NCBI GenBank assembly: GCA_000828075.3
Contig: JXCB02000058.1
Span: forward strand, 63,145 to 101,197
Length of the DNA stretch: 38,053 nucleotides
Reading direction: 5' to 3'
From: Tolypothrix campylonemoides VB511288
GTDB lineage: Bacteria; Cyanobacteriota; Cyanobacteriia; Cyanobacteriales; Nostocaceae
In this document: one piece after another, positions 14,787 through 24,086 of the stretch
Layout: each line of letters starts with the position of its first letter
Position numbering within the stretch: the first letter of the stretch is position 1
Position numbers and translations under genes: made by a program
Notes under the pieces: model-generated
What the model was told of the DNA's origin: nothing
The model's database searches: none
What the model saw: the letters and a program-made list of their open reading frames with translations, nothing else

Positions 14787-15374
14787 ATGTCATCAAGAAC
14801 ATTTAGAACTGAAAAAACTGGTTTTTTACTTAGGCGATCGCAGCATCGTTCCTCACGTCAATCAACCACCATCTATCCATTGATGATTGGGGCGACTGTA
14901 GTCATGTTACTGGATATGATTTTGAGTGCAAGTTTAATCAGCTTTGCAACTTTTGGTAGCGCAGTTTTTGGAACTGCCGCAATTATCTGGCGACACGAAC
15001 TCAATCATTTTTTCAATTGGCTAACTCGATTTAACCGTCGCTATAAAATTGCCACTGTTTTATTTACGCTGGTGGGTGCTTTCTTCCTATTAGATGCTTT
15101 GGCAACTCCAGCTTCTGCCCAGTTTTTTCAAAATGCAGAAAGTTGGATGAGCGGGCAGTTTGGAGATGCTGGTGAGGCGATTCCTTTGGTCTTTAACGTG
15201 CTGCGGGGTTTGTTCTTACTTTACTTAGGAATTTCCTTAGTTAAGGTCATCCAAGCAGCACGTCAAGATGAGGATTGGCAGAATTTAGCCCGGACACCGA
15301 TGATTATTCTAATTGCGGTAACAATGGGCGATATTCTGGCGAATTTGATTGTCGGTGGCGGTACTGGTGGCTAG
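14787..15374 (+). CDS. VirB2-like prepilin of a type IV secretion system
   Basis: This 195-residue protein starts with a basic tail and a hydrophobic segment (about 30-64). A second hydrophobic stretch ends in a signal-peptidase-like site (LATPASA|Q, cut after residue 111). The remaining 84 residues have two hydrophobic helices (136-155 and 171-190) and a Gly-rich end, the size and layout of a VirB2/TrbC pilin. Known pilins of this class polymerise into the conjugative pilus. The 111-residue leader is much longer than usual. It is first in a rightward operon whose next genes look like virB3 and virB4, which strengthens the call made mainly from topology. Confidence 0.75.
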   Translation: MSSRTFRTEKTGFLLRRSQHRSSRQSTTIYPLMIGATVVMLLDMILSASLISFATFGSAVFGTAAIIWRHELNHFFNWLTRFNRRYKIATVLFTLVGAFFLLDALATPASAQFFQNAESWMSGQFGDAGEAIPLVFNVLRGLFLLYLGISLVKVIQAARQDEDWQNLARTPMIILIAVTMGDILANLIVGGGTGG

Positions 15375-15376
15375 GC

Positions 15377-15724
15377 ATGGAGCCGAATAAATCTAAATTT
15401 CGCACTGTAAATGCAACTCTCGGAAAGCAACCGAATATTGGTCCATTTCCTGCAGACCAACTTATTCCTTGGGCAGTTATTTTTGGCATTTCTTATTGTT
15501 TCTGTCATGGAATGTTGAAATTGAATTGGATTTGGACGTGCGCTGTGGCTGCTTGGGGAATATCTACTTGGTGGGTGCTTACAGGGTCAAAAGCTTGGCG
15601 ATTCTTAGCTAAGTTTGTGATGACTCCTACTTGGACAAGAGTGCGCGTACCATATCAACGAATATTGCAATTAAATAATTACGCTGGACCGAAGAAAGTC
15701 AAGAAAGTTAGAAGAACGAGGTGA
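15377..15724 (+). CDS. VirB3-like inner-membrane protein
   Basis: The ATG at 15377, 2 bp after the pilin stop, gives 115 residues. A longer frame from 15275 would overlap the pilin gene and is rejected. The protein has a polar N-terminus, hydrophobic segments around 28-65 (LIPWAVIFGISYCFCHGML and WIWTCAVAAWGISTWWVL) and a basic C-terminus (KKVKKVRRTR). Size, topology and place between pilin and VirB4 genes match VirB3/TrbD, a small partner of the VirB4 ATPase. Sequence similarity alone is weak. Confidence 0.7.
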   Translation: MEPNKSKFRTVNATLGKQPNIGPFPADQLIPWAVIFGISYCFCHGMLKLNWIWTCAVAAWGISTWWVLTGSKAWRFLAKFVMTPTWTRVRVPYQRILQLNNYAGPKKVKKVRRTR

Positions 15725-15728
15725 TAAT

Positions 15729-18461
15729 GTGACTCCTAAAGGAAAAACAAAAGTTGGTAAAGCAACCGTTGACAACGGGGTAACAAAAGTTCGTTATTCA
15801 CCTTTGGAAGATGCCTTTGCTTTAGTGTCGATGTTGCAGATTAATCTGCAAGGTAGGCAAGTTGGCGCTTACGTGCTGCGAAAGGGATTGAACAACTTTA
15901 TGATTCACTTTGGGTTTGAATGCAAAGGTATTCATGCCACATTGCGAACAGAAGAAATTGACCCAGTGTTTGACGCAATTGAATCAGGTTTAAAAGATTT
16001 ACCCGAAGGAGAACGTTTAACGATTCATCTTGGCTCTTTTACTTCAGATGAAAAAAGGCAACAGGAACTACGCAATTTATCTGCAACTGCTCCTAACCAA
16101 GAATTGCAGTATCTCCTGATGGGAGAGCGATCGCGCGTCCAACAATTAACAAAGCAAGGGATTCGTAAACCAAAAACTTTAAGGTTATACTGCACATATA
16201 CCGTAGAGCCGGACATAGCAGGCACAACTGACGCAATTGAAAAACTTTTGTCTCGCTTGGAACGTTCCTGGAAGTCGTTCACGGGTGAAATCAACGAGAT
16301 GCAATTTGTTCGGATTGAGCGCCTACTCTATGCATCCTTTACTGATGGCTACCAGCTATGGGAACAATTACTCGCTAATAAAATGGGCTTAGATATTCGC
16401 CCTTTGTCTGCAGAGGAACTTTGGGCAGTTCTCTGGGAGCGGTTTAACGACACGCCACCACGGGACATCCCCCAACTGCTGGTTTTGGATGAAGACGGGT
16501 TGAGAGAAGAAGTGTACTCAGAAGTGCATCCCACTTCGTTGTTGATGGAGAGTGAGTCATCAATTCCCGTTGCTGACCGACGTTGGGTACACATTAAAGG
16601 GAAATATATTGGCGCACTCACCTTCGCTGATAAGCCTGGTGGATGGACGGACAAGGAGCGCCAGCTGCGTTATCTGTGGGAGGTTGTCTCACGGGAACGG
16701 GTTTACGACACCGAGATATATGCACAGCTGATGCGGGCGAACGAGACCTTGGTCAAAACTAATATGCAGCGTCTTACCAAGCAATCAAATACCAGCGCTC
16801 AAATCGCCAGTGAGAAAAACTCGGTTGATGTTAAATCCTTGCTCAATATCAAAAAGTCAATTGCTGCTCAGGAAGAGTTATATGAGGGAGCCGTTCCCAT
16901 CCACACTGCTGTAGTGTTTCTGGTGCATCGAACAACCCGTGAGCAGCTGGATGAAGCTTGCCGATATCTGCAATCTTGTTTTTTGCGTCCAGCTTGGGTG
17001 GTACGCGAAACCGAATACCCTTGGCGAATTTGGTTACAGACTTTCCCGATTTCGTGGGAACGCTTAATGACCGTTCCTTTCAATCGACGGCTGGTTCACC
17101 TTAGTGGTGAAGTCCCTGGATTGATGCCCTTGGTGAGGACGAAAGCCGGAGATGACACGGGATTTGAACTCATTGCTGAAGAAGGCGGGACGCCCACTTT
17201 CCTCAATCTCTATACACAGCACAAGAACCTGGGATTATTCGGTACAACCCGCAGTGGTAAATCCGTAGCAGCAGCGGGAATTCTCACCCAAGCTTTAGCT
17301 CATGGAATGCCCGTCGTGGCGATGGACTATCCTAAACCAGATGGTAGTAGCACGTTTACCGATTATACCCGCTTTATGGGGAAAGATGGCGCGTACTTCG
17401 ACATTGGGCGGGAAAGTTCAAATTTGTTCGAGCTACCTAATCTGCGATCGCTCGACCCAAAATTGCAGCAGGAGCGGTTTGAAGACTACAAAGATTTCTT
17501 GCAGACGGCGCTGTTAGCAATGATTGTGGGAACAAAACGCTCCGAAGGTGGTGCAGCTTCGCTGGTAATGACCGATACAGTGCGGTCAATTTTGGCACTG
17601 GCAATTACAGCTTTTTTCAGTGATGACCAAATCCGCGATCGCTACGGGGCAGCATTCACTTCGGGCTTTGGTTCACCAGAATGGCAGGCGATGCCTACCC
17701 TGGTTGACTTCTTGAGCTTTTGCTCCCACGAACGACTGCGCTTGGACGCTTTGGCTGGAGATACCAAAGCTGGATTAGAGCAAGTGAAATTGCGCTTGCG
17801 CTTTTGGCTCAATAGTCGGGTGGGTAAGGCAATCTCTCAACCGAGTACGTTTAACAGTGATGCTAGATTACTCGTCTTTGCGCTGCGAAACCTGTCTAAC
17901 GATGAAGATGCAGCCATTTTAAGTTTGAGTGCTTACTCAGCAGCGTTACGTCGGGCGTTGGCGGCTCCAGCAAGTGTGTTTTTTATCGATGAAAGTCCGA
18001 TTCTGTTTGAATACGATTCAATCGCTGCCCTCGTGGGGCGCTTGTGTGCCAATGGTGCTAAAGCAGGGATTCGTGTCATTTTATCAGCTCAAGACCCTGA
18101 CACGATTGCGAGGTCTCCAGCTGGTGCCAAGATTTTCCAGAACTTGACCACTCGCCTGATTGGTCGAATTCAACCAACAGCAGTGGATAGTTTTGTCTCA
18201 ATTCTCAAGTATCCGCGAGAAATCATTGGGCGCAATGCCACAGAAAGTTTCTTTCCTAAAAAATCTGGGATTTATTCGCAATGGCTGTTAGATGATGCTG
18301 GGGTGTTTACATTTTGTCGTTACTACCCAGCCCTAAATCTCCTAGCAGCAGTGGCAAATAATCCCCACGAGCAAGCCCAAAGAACAGCAGCACTCGCTCG
18401 TCATGCTGACAAGTTTGTGGCACTCACTGAGTTTTCTAAACAGTTAGTGGAATCACTGTAA
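15729..18461 (+). CDS. VirB4/TrbE-type secretion ATPase
   Basis: This 910-residue protein starts with GTG at 15729, with GAGG just upstream and 4 bp after the previous stop. The N-terminal half (about 1-470) corresponds to the membrane-associated CagE/TrbE/VirB domain. The C-terminal half is a RecA/HerA-like ATPase with Walker A GTTRSGKS (about 504-511) and Walker B SVFFIDES (about 749-756). A Gln-containing SAQD motif follows (ILSAQDPDTIARS). VirB4 is the conserved energising ATPase of type IV secretion and drives pilus assembly and substrate transfer at the inner membrane. Two HIP1 sites and neighbour-like base use give no sign of recent foreign origin. Confidence 0.92.
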   Translation: MTPKGKTKVGKATVDNGVTKVRYSPLEDAFALVSMLQINLQGRQVGAYVLRKGLNNFMIHFGFECKGIHATLRTEEIDPVFDAIESGLKDLPEGERLTIHLGSFTSDEKRQQELRNLSATAPNQELQYLLMGERSRVQQLTKQGIRKPKTLRLYCTYTVEPDIAGTTDAIEKLLSRLERSWKSFTGEINEMQFVRIERLLYASFTDGYQLWEQLLANKMGLDIRPLSAEELWAVLWERFNDTPPRDIPQLLVLDEDGLREEVYSEVHPTSLLMESESSIPVADRRWVHIKGKYIGALTFADKPGGWTDKERQLRYLWEVVSRERVYDTEIYAQLMRANETLVKTNMQRLTKQSNTSAQIASEKNSVDVKSLLNIKKSIAAQEELYEGAVPIHTAVVFLVHRTTREQLDEACRYLQSCFLRPAWVVRETEYPWRIWLQTFPISWERLMTVPFNRRLVHLSGEVPGLMPLVRTKAGDDTGFELIAEEGGTPTFLNLYTQHKNLGLFGTTRSGKSVAAAGILTQALAHGMPVVAMDYPKPDGSSTFTDYTRFMGKDGAYFDIGRESSNLFELPNLRSLDPKLQQERFEDYKDFLQTALLAMIVGTKRSEGGAASLVMTDTVRSILALAITAFFSDDQIRDRYGAAFTSGFGSPEWQAMPTLVDFLSFCSHERLRLDALAGDTKAGLEQVKLRLRFWLNSRVGKAISQPSTFNSDARLLVFALRNLSNDEDAAILSLSAYSAALRRALAAPASVFFIDESPILFEYDSIAALVGRLCANGAKAGIRVILSAQDPDTIARSPAGAKIFQNLTTRLIGRIQPTAVDSFVSILKYPREIIGRNATESFFPKKSGIYSQWLLDDAGVFTFCRYYPALNLLAAVANNPHEQAQRTAALARHADKFVALTEFSKQLVESL

Positions 18462-18497
18462 CAAAATTTGCAATCAACCTAAAATTCTAGAGGATTT

Positions 18498-19229
18498 ATG
18501 AAAGCACGTCAGTGGAAAAAAGTTGTGTATGGTACAGCTTTTGCGCTCGCAATCCTGGGAACAGCAAACACTTCTACTCTTGCTATGACCGTTCCCTTTC
18601 AAGGTGATAATCCCTTAGCTCAGGTGTTTGAGCAATTTACTTCTCAACTTGGTTCTTTGCAAAATTATGTGTCGTCCATCCTCTCTGACAAGATTGAACC
18701 TCTAGCTGACTCCTTGGGAGAAGATTTACAAGCTGCTATAGATGAAGCGATAGGTGCATTGGGTTTACCTGACCCCACTGTTGCCAGAAAAGAAGTTGAG
18801 AAAATCGCTTCTAGTACTGAAGCAGCAGTTAACCCAGTGGAAACTGCTACTAACGAAGTGGATCGGCAAATTACCCGTGCGGTTAGTACGTCAACACTAG
18901 GTAAGGAAGGTCAAGAGCGCACCCAGCAACAAATTCAGCGCACTCAACAATCGATTGAGCGAGTCCAGCAACAAGCAACGGCTGCTCAAGGCGAAGTTGT
19001 TACGCAGAACGTGATGAAGCAGATTGCTCAACAAAACGCACAACAAGCAGCAATCTTGGGAGCGATGCGGGCTGATGGGCTGAGACAGCAACAGTCGCAA
19101 GATTTAGCGAATATTAACTTGACTAATATCTCTCGCGCTGTTGATGGTCAAAACCAAGCCAAGCAAAGGGAAACGGTCGGTCAAGGATTTCAAAACTACC
19201 GCACTGCTGCTAAAGCACGGTTGTTCTAA
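18498..19229 (+). CDS. VirB5/TrbJ-like periplasmic protein
   Basis: This 243-residue protein has a signal peptide (basic start, hydrophobic core about 11-29, cut near ...TSTLA|M). The mature part is helical and Gln/Ala-rich, with long coiled-coil stretches (RTQQQIQRTQQSIERVQQQ; QIAQQNAQQAAILGAMRADG). VirB5-class proteins have this make-up and sit at the pilus tip or periplasm. AGAGGA lies ahead of the ATG. Position between VirB4 and a polytopic VirB6 protein is the canonical one. Family assignment rests on structure pattern and gene order, not on clear sequence motifs. Confidence 0.75.
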   Translation: MKARQWKKVVYGTAFALAILGTANTSTLAMTVPFQGDNPLAQVFEQFTSQLGSLQNYVSSILSDKIEPLADSLGEDLQAAIDEAIGALGLPDPTVARKEVEKIASSTEAAVNPVETATNEVDRQITRAVSTSTLGKEGQERTQQQIQRTQQSIERVQQQATAAQGEVVTQNVMKQIAQQNAQQAAILGAMRADGLRQQQSQDLANINLTNISRAVDGQNQAKQRETVGQGFQNYRTAAKARLF

Positions 19230-19250
19230 GACTAGGAAGGGTACAAAGTT

Positions 19251-20279
19251 ATGTCGTCTGTGTTGTTATTTCAACTGTTTAGTTCTGGATTGATTATTGC
19301 TCAAACATCAAGAGTCGGGGAAGAAGCTTCGCGAATCACTGAAGATGGGGCAGCAGCAAGTGCCGCAATTGCCGAATCTATGAACGGACTTTGGAATGAC
19401 GTACTAGGCGGTGGCTTGTATGCAGCGATCGCACAACTGGGTCTGTTCTTTGGGGTTGGCACTCTGCTGTTATTCATTGTTCAGTGGGCGAAAGACATGG
19501 TGGACGGTGATCACCCCAAAGCTTTCTCAGAACTGATTTGGCCCCTTGTGGTCGTCGTTCTCCTTAGCAATCAAGCTCAACCTTTAGCAGCAGCAACCAG
19601 GGGTTTACGTGAGATTATCAACCAGACGAATCAAACGCTGTTAACTTCTACTTCAGCTTCGATTCAACTCCAAGATGCGTATCAGCGGGCGATGGCTAAT
19701 ATTGGTTCCCAGGATGCGGCGCGATCGCTCTCTACTCAATGCGAATCCATTGCTGATTTTCAACAACGCCGCCAATGTATGGAGAATGCTGTTGCTCAAG
19801 CAAAACAAATTGCTGATAGTTCTCCTAATGGTGGTCAGGGGTGGTTTCCTGATTTTGGCTTGAGTGAATTTTTCAGCACGAATATATTTCAATTGGCAGT
19901 GAGAGGTTGGTTAATTGCCTTTTCAATTGCCTTTCAATGGATAATTGAAATCACCATGCTACTGACTGGTTTGTTGGGACCATTAGCAGTGGGTGGCTCA
20001 CTGCTTCCAGTAGGTCAAAAAGCAATATTTGCTTGGCTAACAGGCTTTTTTAGTGTGGGCATGGCAAAGCTTTCTTTCAATATTATCTGTGGGCTTGTTG
20101 CTACCCTCGTTGTCAATGCTGGGGAGAACGACCCGATGATTTTTGCCTTTGCTACTGGACTGCTTGCCCCGATTTTAGCAATGGCGATCGCAGCTGGTGG
20201 AGGCATGGCAGTTTTTAATAGCTTATCCAGTATTGCTCGTTTTGGATTAAGCAATGTTTTTACCCGACTTGTACCTTGA
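19251..20279 (+). CDS. VirB6/TrbL-like polytopic membrane protein
   Basis: This 342-residue protein has several membrane segments: about 62-84, 98-111, 216-242, 248-262, 270-290 and 296-320. A large soluble loop (about 120-205) contains paired Cys residues. It ends in a Gly/Ala-rich membrane stretch (ATGLLAPILAMAIAAGGGMAVF) typical of TrbL/VirB6. Proteins of this class form part of the inner-membrane channel. The gene is 21 bp after virB5. The following 160 bp hold heptamer repeats before the next gene, an unusual gap in an otherwise tight operon. Confidence 0.85.
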   Translation: MSSVLLFQLFSSGLIIAQTSRVGEEASRITEDGAAASAAIAESMNGLWNDVLGGGLYAAIAQLGLFFGVGTLLLFIVQWAKDMVDGDHPKAFSELIWPLVVVVLLSNQAQPLAAATRGLREIINQTNQTLLTSTSASIQLQDAYQRAMANIGSQDAARSLSTQCESIADFQQRRQCMENAVAQAKQIADSSPNGGQGWFPDFGLSEFFSTNIFQLAVRGWLIAFSIAFQWIIEITMLLTGLLGPLAVGGSLLPVGQKAIFAWLTGFFSVGMAKLSFNIICGLVATLVVNAGENDPMIFAFATGLLAPILAMAIAAGGGMAVFNSLSSIARFGLSNVFTRLVP

Positions 20280-20281
20280 AC

Positions 20282-20356
20282 TGGGGATTGGGGATTAGGG
20301 ATTGGGGATTGGTTTCTTCCCCAGTACCCAGTCCCCAGTACCCAGTACCCAGTACC
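20282..20356. repeat. Two facing heptamer repeat arrays inside the secretion operon
   Basis: GGGATTG/GGGATTA units (20283-20311) are followed by CCCAGTA-type units (about 20321-20356). The G-rich and C-rich halves are partly complementary and could fold in the mRNA between the VirB6 and VirB8 genes. Confidence 0.8.
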
Positions 20357-20439
20357 GGAGCGGCTGACCACACCAACGAGTACGTATCGAGGAAGGCGAC
20401 TGCCGCGAGCGTTGAAATAACTAAAACCAGCGAGGATTT

Positions 20440-21237
20440 GTGGCTGTATCAAAAGATATTAATAATGATTCAGTTGACCAAAAGCGCCTCCGCTTTTTAA
20501 ATCGTCAACAAACTAAATTCTCTACAGGTGATGCTTTAGCTTTATTTGCTGTAGGGACATTTGGATTACACATTCTGACTTTTTTTGTGTTGCTAATGCT
20601 GTATGGTTCTTACTCCTCACTTAGTAAGAAAGCACCTCCCTCTCTTGTGCAGTTAGAAACAGGTAAATCAATTACAGTAGCGCCTTTGGGCAGTCTGGAA
20701 CGCACACCTCAAGTAGTAACCCGGTTTGTGACAGACACGATGACTCTAATAATGAATTGGTCAGGAACTCTCACTCCTACAACGGTTGAAGAAGCAAATA
20801 ACCCGAAATTAGATCCAGGAGTAGACATTCATTCAGTGGGTAATGGACGCGGCAAAGTAACAACTGGTGCGTGGCAGGCATCCAATGCTTTAAGTGAAGA
20901 TTTCCGCAAAGATTTCTTAAAGTTGTTAGCTGATTTAACCCCTCAAAGTGTGTTCAAAGGGACAACGCAAGTCGTGTTAGTTCCCCTATCAATCCAACCA
21001 CCTATAAAAATTGCTGAAGGTAAATGGAAGGTCAAAATGGTTGCTAATTTAACCGTGTTTGACCGTGGTAATAATTTGGGAGAAGTCATTGCTTTTAATA
21101 AAGAAATATTTGTCCGGGCAGTGTCAGCACCAGAGCCACCCGCGACGATGACTGGACTAGCGGCTGTGATTTACCAAGTTCGGGCGAGTGGGTTAGAAAT
21201 CTATGCAATTCGGGATTTACCAGAGGAGAATTTGTAA
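20440..21237 (+). CDS. VirB8/TraE-like core protein
   Basis: The start is a GTG at 20440 with CGAGGA just upstream; 265 residues. It has a short cytoplasmic N-terminus, one membrane segment (about 31-57, ending LMLYGSYSS), and a periplasmic domain rich in strands of NTF2-like character (e.g. VVLVPLSIQPPIKIAEGKW). This single-pass layout and size fit VirB8/TraE, which scaffolds the inner-membrane complex. The stop overlaps the start of the VirB10 gene by one base (TAATG), as expected for partners. No diagnostic motif; assignment relies on topology and order. Confidence 0.7.
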   Translation: MAVSKDINNDSVDQKRLRFLNRQQTKFSTGDALALFAVGTFGLHILTFFVLLMLYGSYSSLSKKAPPSLVQLETGKSITVAPLGSLERTPQVVTRFVTDTMTLIMNWSGTLTPTTVEEANNPKLDPGVDIHSVGNGRGKVTTGAWQASNALSEDFRKDFLKLLADLTPQSVFKGTTQVVLVPLSIQPPIKIAEGKWKVKMVANLTVFDRGNNLGEVIAFNKEIFVRAVSAPEPPATMTGLAAVIYQVRASGLEIYAIRDLPEENL

Positions 21238-23105
21238 TGAGTCATTCTCAAAATGGAACAACGTTACTACCGCCAGATGACCAGTTAGACTCAGAGTGGG
21301 ATGAAGCGAAACTGGCTCAATTGATTGGTTTTGATGATGATTTGAATGCCGAAGAAGTAACAGGCGAGTTAATTTCAGAAGGGGTAGATGGCACTCTTAC
21401 CGAAGGTGAAAAAGCTGATTTATCTCATGATTCAAGTCAGAATGTTATTGCTCAATCTGAACTATTTGATGACCCACAAACTGGTAAAACCCAACCGACT
21501 TTATCAGGGAATCCTTTTGCGAAATTGGGCGTAGTGGGATTGGGATTGCTAATGGTGTTTGGTTCTAGCGCCATGTTTTTGAACACCATTATGAGGTCAA
21601 AACCTAAATCTGCTCCGAGTATGGTTACGGTATCCAAACCCGAAATCAAAGAGACGGAAGTTGAAACTCAGGAAGTTGAGACAGGTAAGTTCAAAGCGCA
21701 ATTAGCATTAGCAAGCCAAGCTGAAAAAATTAAGTCAGTCGAGCAGTCTAAGAGTCCTAAAACTACAACTGTTAAGAAACCAACGGATAAACCATCTTCC
21801 TCCACTGCACCTGTAACCCGATTAGCGGTGAACAAAAGTCAAACCGTACCACCTGTCCGCTACGTTGCGGTGAACAAAAGTCAAACCGTACCACCTGTCC
21901 GCTACGTTTACGTTTCAAGACCGCCTCAACCCGTTCGACAACCACTACGCCTGCCAGTTCAACAATCAGTTCAACAACCTGTAAGACTAGCGCCAATTAG
22001 TTCCCCAACAGTGCGAGAAACACCGAAGTCTAACGCATCTGCGTCCAATTCAAAGCCAGTTGATCCAATGGAGCAATGGGCAGCAATGAGTCGTTTGGGG
22101 AGTTACGGCGGTACTCAAACGAGTGAAGTTACTGCATCTGCCTCAAACGAAACTTTGCGGCAACCCTCAGTAAGTGCGCCTGCCCGTTTAGCCTCGGCAG
22201 ATACTTCACATCTGCCCTCTGAGCAAAGCTCACAGCAGCATGACAGAGCCATACAGGAGGTTAGGACGCGCTCCGCTTCAGATAAAGTAACAATTAAGCG
22301 TGCCACTCCAGTCCGAGCTATGAGCGATGGATTTGTCCCTCAAGAACCAGCGGCTCTTGATGCAGTGGTTGCAGCTCAAGTTAATCCCGCCCAAGAAGCT
22401 GCTCTGCTCACGGGTGTCCCTGTGCAACGGCTAACAGTGGGCGGTCAAGCTCAAGGGAAGTTAGTTACCCCAGTAATTTGGGCTGATTCTAAGAGCAGCA
22501 CTGTTGCTACCAAGTCTGACCGCGAGAGCGAGAAGTTTATTATCCAATTGGCTGAATCATTGACTGATGAACAGGGCTTTGTGACGTTACCTGTGGGTAC
22601 TGCTATTGTTGCTCAAGTGGTTGATATTCCTAAATCAGGACTTGCCCAGCTGGAGGCAACGCAGATTGTCATTGATGGTCAAGAATATGTTCTCCCAACT
22701 GGAGCGATTAGTATTCGTGGTACCAAGGGTCAGCCTTTGATTGCGTCGAAGTGGGGCAATAAAGGTGGTGCGAATGCGCGGAGCGCACGCTACGCGATCG
22801 CATCTCACGATGCCACAACGTTTTTATTTGGCTCGCTTGCCAAAGTAGGCGAAGTGATAAATCGACCAGATGTTGAATCATCGACGAGTACAAGTGGCTC
22901 TGTTTTTAGCACTTCCACCACAACTCGCAGCTCGTCCCCCAATTTATTAGGCGCGGTATTAGAAGGAGGTTTTGCACCTCTGACCAAGCAAATCTTACAA
23001 CGTAACGAGCGTGACCTTCAGAAAATGCTACAACGTTCTGATGTTTGGTATGTCCGTGCTGGGACAAATGTCCAGGTATTTGTCAATCAATCGTTTGAGT
23101 TTTGA
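21237..23105 (+). CDS. VirB10/TrbI-like envelope-spanning protein
   Basis: This 622-residue protein has an acidic cytoplasmic N-terminus, a membrane segment (about 95-117) and a long Pro/Ser/Thr-rich periplasmic linker to about residue 400. A conserved C-terminal TrbI/VirB10 domain follows (e.g. LPVGTAIVAQVVDIPKSG, and WYVRAGTNVQVFVNQSF at the end). VirB10 spans both membranes and couples ATPase energy to the outer channel. The linker contains a perfect 42-bp tandem duplication (21825-21866 and 21867-21908) encoding AVNKSQTVPPVRYV twice. The C-terminal domain includes a dispersed-repeat-like stretch (ARSARYAIAS). Secure. Confidence 0.9.
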   Translation: MSHSQNGTTLLPPDDQLDSEWDEAKLAQLIGFDDDLNAEEVTGELISEGVDGTLTEGEKADLSHDSSQNVIAQSELFDDPQTGKTQPTLSGNPFAKLGVVGLGLLMVFGSSAMFLNTIMRSKPKSAPSMVTVSKPEIKETEVETQEVETGKFKAQLALASQAEKIKSVEQSKSPKTTTVKKPTDKPSSSTAPVTRLAVNKSQTVPPVRYVAVNKSQTVPPVRYVYVSRPPQPVRQPLRLPVQQSVQQPVRLAPISSPTVRETPKSNASASNSKPVDPMEQWAAMSRLGSYGGTQTSEVTASASNETLRQPSVSAPARLASADTSHLPSEQSSQQHDRAIQEVRTRSASDKVTIKRATPVRAMSDGFVPQEPAALDAVVAAQVNPAQEAALLTGVPVQRLTVGGQAQGKLVTPVIWADSKSSTVATKSDRESEKFIIQLAESLTDEQGFVTLPVGTAIVAQVVDIPKSGLAQLEATQIVIDGQEYVLPTGAISIRGTKGQPLIASKWGNKGGANARSARYAIASHDATTFLFGSLAKVGEVINRPDVESSTSTSGSVFSTSTTTRSSSPNLLGAVLEGGFAPLTKQILQRNERDLQKMLQRSDVWYVRAGTNVQVFVNQSFEF

Positions 23106-23157
23106 GTTATGGCAGTCCTATTTGATTTATGAGAATGAAATGTAATCGCAGAGGCAA

Positions 23158-23198
23158 GGCAGTGCGTTGCGGGGGTTCCCCCCGTTGTAGCAACTGCC
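23158..23198. repeat. Palindromic dispersed repeat between VirB10 and VirB9-like genes
   Basis: An imperfect long hairpin starts GGCAGT and ends ACTGCC, with a GGGGG-TT-CCCCC core. Such elements are common between cyanobacterial genes; here it sits inside an operon. Confidence 0.7.
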
Positions 23199-23265
23199 GT
23201 CCGGAGAACACAGAGAAAGAAAGTACTAGAGACGAATGATTTCACGACTGATTTGGGAGTGCTAT

Positions 23266-24069
23266 ATGAAAACCTTACTGTGGCGACGCATCACTTTAAT
23301 TGCTTTGATATCGACTGGATTGACGTTCAGTGTCTTCGGTTCTGGTCGCAGTGTATTAGCCCAAGAAACCCCTAGTTCAGTGCGACGTGTTTCTGTGCCC
23401 GTAGCAACAGGGCAAAGTGCAGCCTCACCAGTTTTAATTGAATTGTCTTCTGGATATGGAGTCAACATCAATTTTATTCCCACGGGCGAGACAGTTGAAA
23501 AAGTGTGGTTCGACAATCCCTCTTTCGCCACCTTGGATGTGGATGGTTGTTTATCGGGTTTAGGGCGAGAGTGCAAACAAAATGGAGCAACTGTTTTACA
23601 TCTGCGGCGGATTAACCCGTTAAATATACCGGGACTCCCGAAGACAAATAGCACACTCCTGACTGTCGTTACTGCGGGTTCAGCTGGGCGACGGGTGTAT
23701 GTGTTCCGAGTGGCGATGGGGGGTAAAAACCCTAAATACCATACGGTTGAGGTCACACCCAAGGAAGTGCCTTCAGCTGTAACGAGCCATCCCCCACGTT
23801 TGACATCGGTTCTGGCACAGTATCAGGATTGGCAGATCATGAGTCGCGGCTTAATTGTTGCTCAACAACAGCGCCTTATTCGACGTGACTCCCCATTGTG
23901 GAAGCGAATTGAAAACTTTTTGGTAAGCGTTAAGGTGGGTGAACCAACTGAAGTCGCCGCAGCGAAGAGTGGAATTTCTTTGCAGCTGGTCAAACGCCTC
24001 CAAGAACTAGGAAAAACGTCGCCTGTTCAACCTCCAGTGCAGACGACTTCAATCATTACAGTTAAATAA
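23266..24069 (+). CDS. VirB9/TraK-like secreted protein
   Basis: The start is placed at the ATG at 23266, which has GGGAG about 8 bp upstream, rather than 23236; 267 residues. It has a signal peptide (MKTLLWRR then a hydrophobic core, cut near SVLA|Q). The N-terminal domain is rich in strands with GYGVNINF...VEKVWFDNPSF, resembling the beta-rich domain of VirB9/TraK outer-ring proteins. The C-terminus is helical. It lies after virB10 rather than before it as in the classical order. The assignment is moderate: no Cys lipobox and no VirB7 gene nearby. Confidence 0.55.
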   Translation: MKTLLWRRITLIALISTGLTFSVFGSGRSVLAQETPSSVRRVSVPVATGQSAASPVLIELSSGYGVNINFIPTGETVEKVWFDNPSFATLDVDGCLSGLGRECKQNGATVLHLRRINPLNIPGLPKTNSTLLTVVTAGSAGRRVYVFRVAMGGKNPKYHTVEVTPKEVPSAVTSHPPRLTSVLAQYQDWQIMSRGLIVAQQQRLIRRDSPLWKRIENFLVSVKVGEPTEVAAAKSGISLQLVKRLQELGKTSPVQPPVQTTSIITVK

Positions 24070-24086
24070 TCGTCAGAGGAAAGGCA

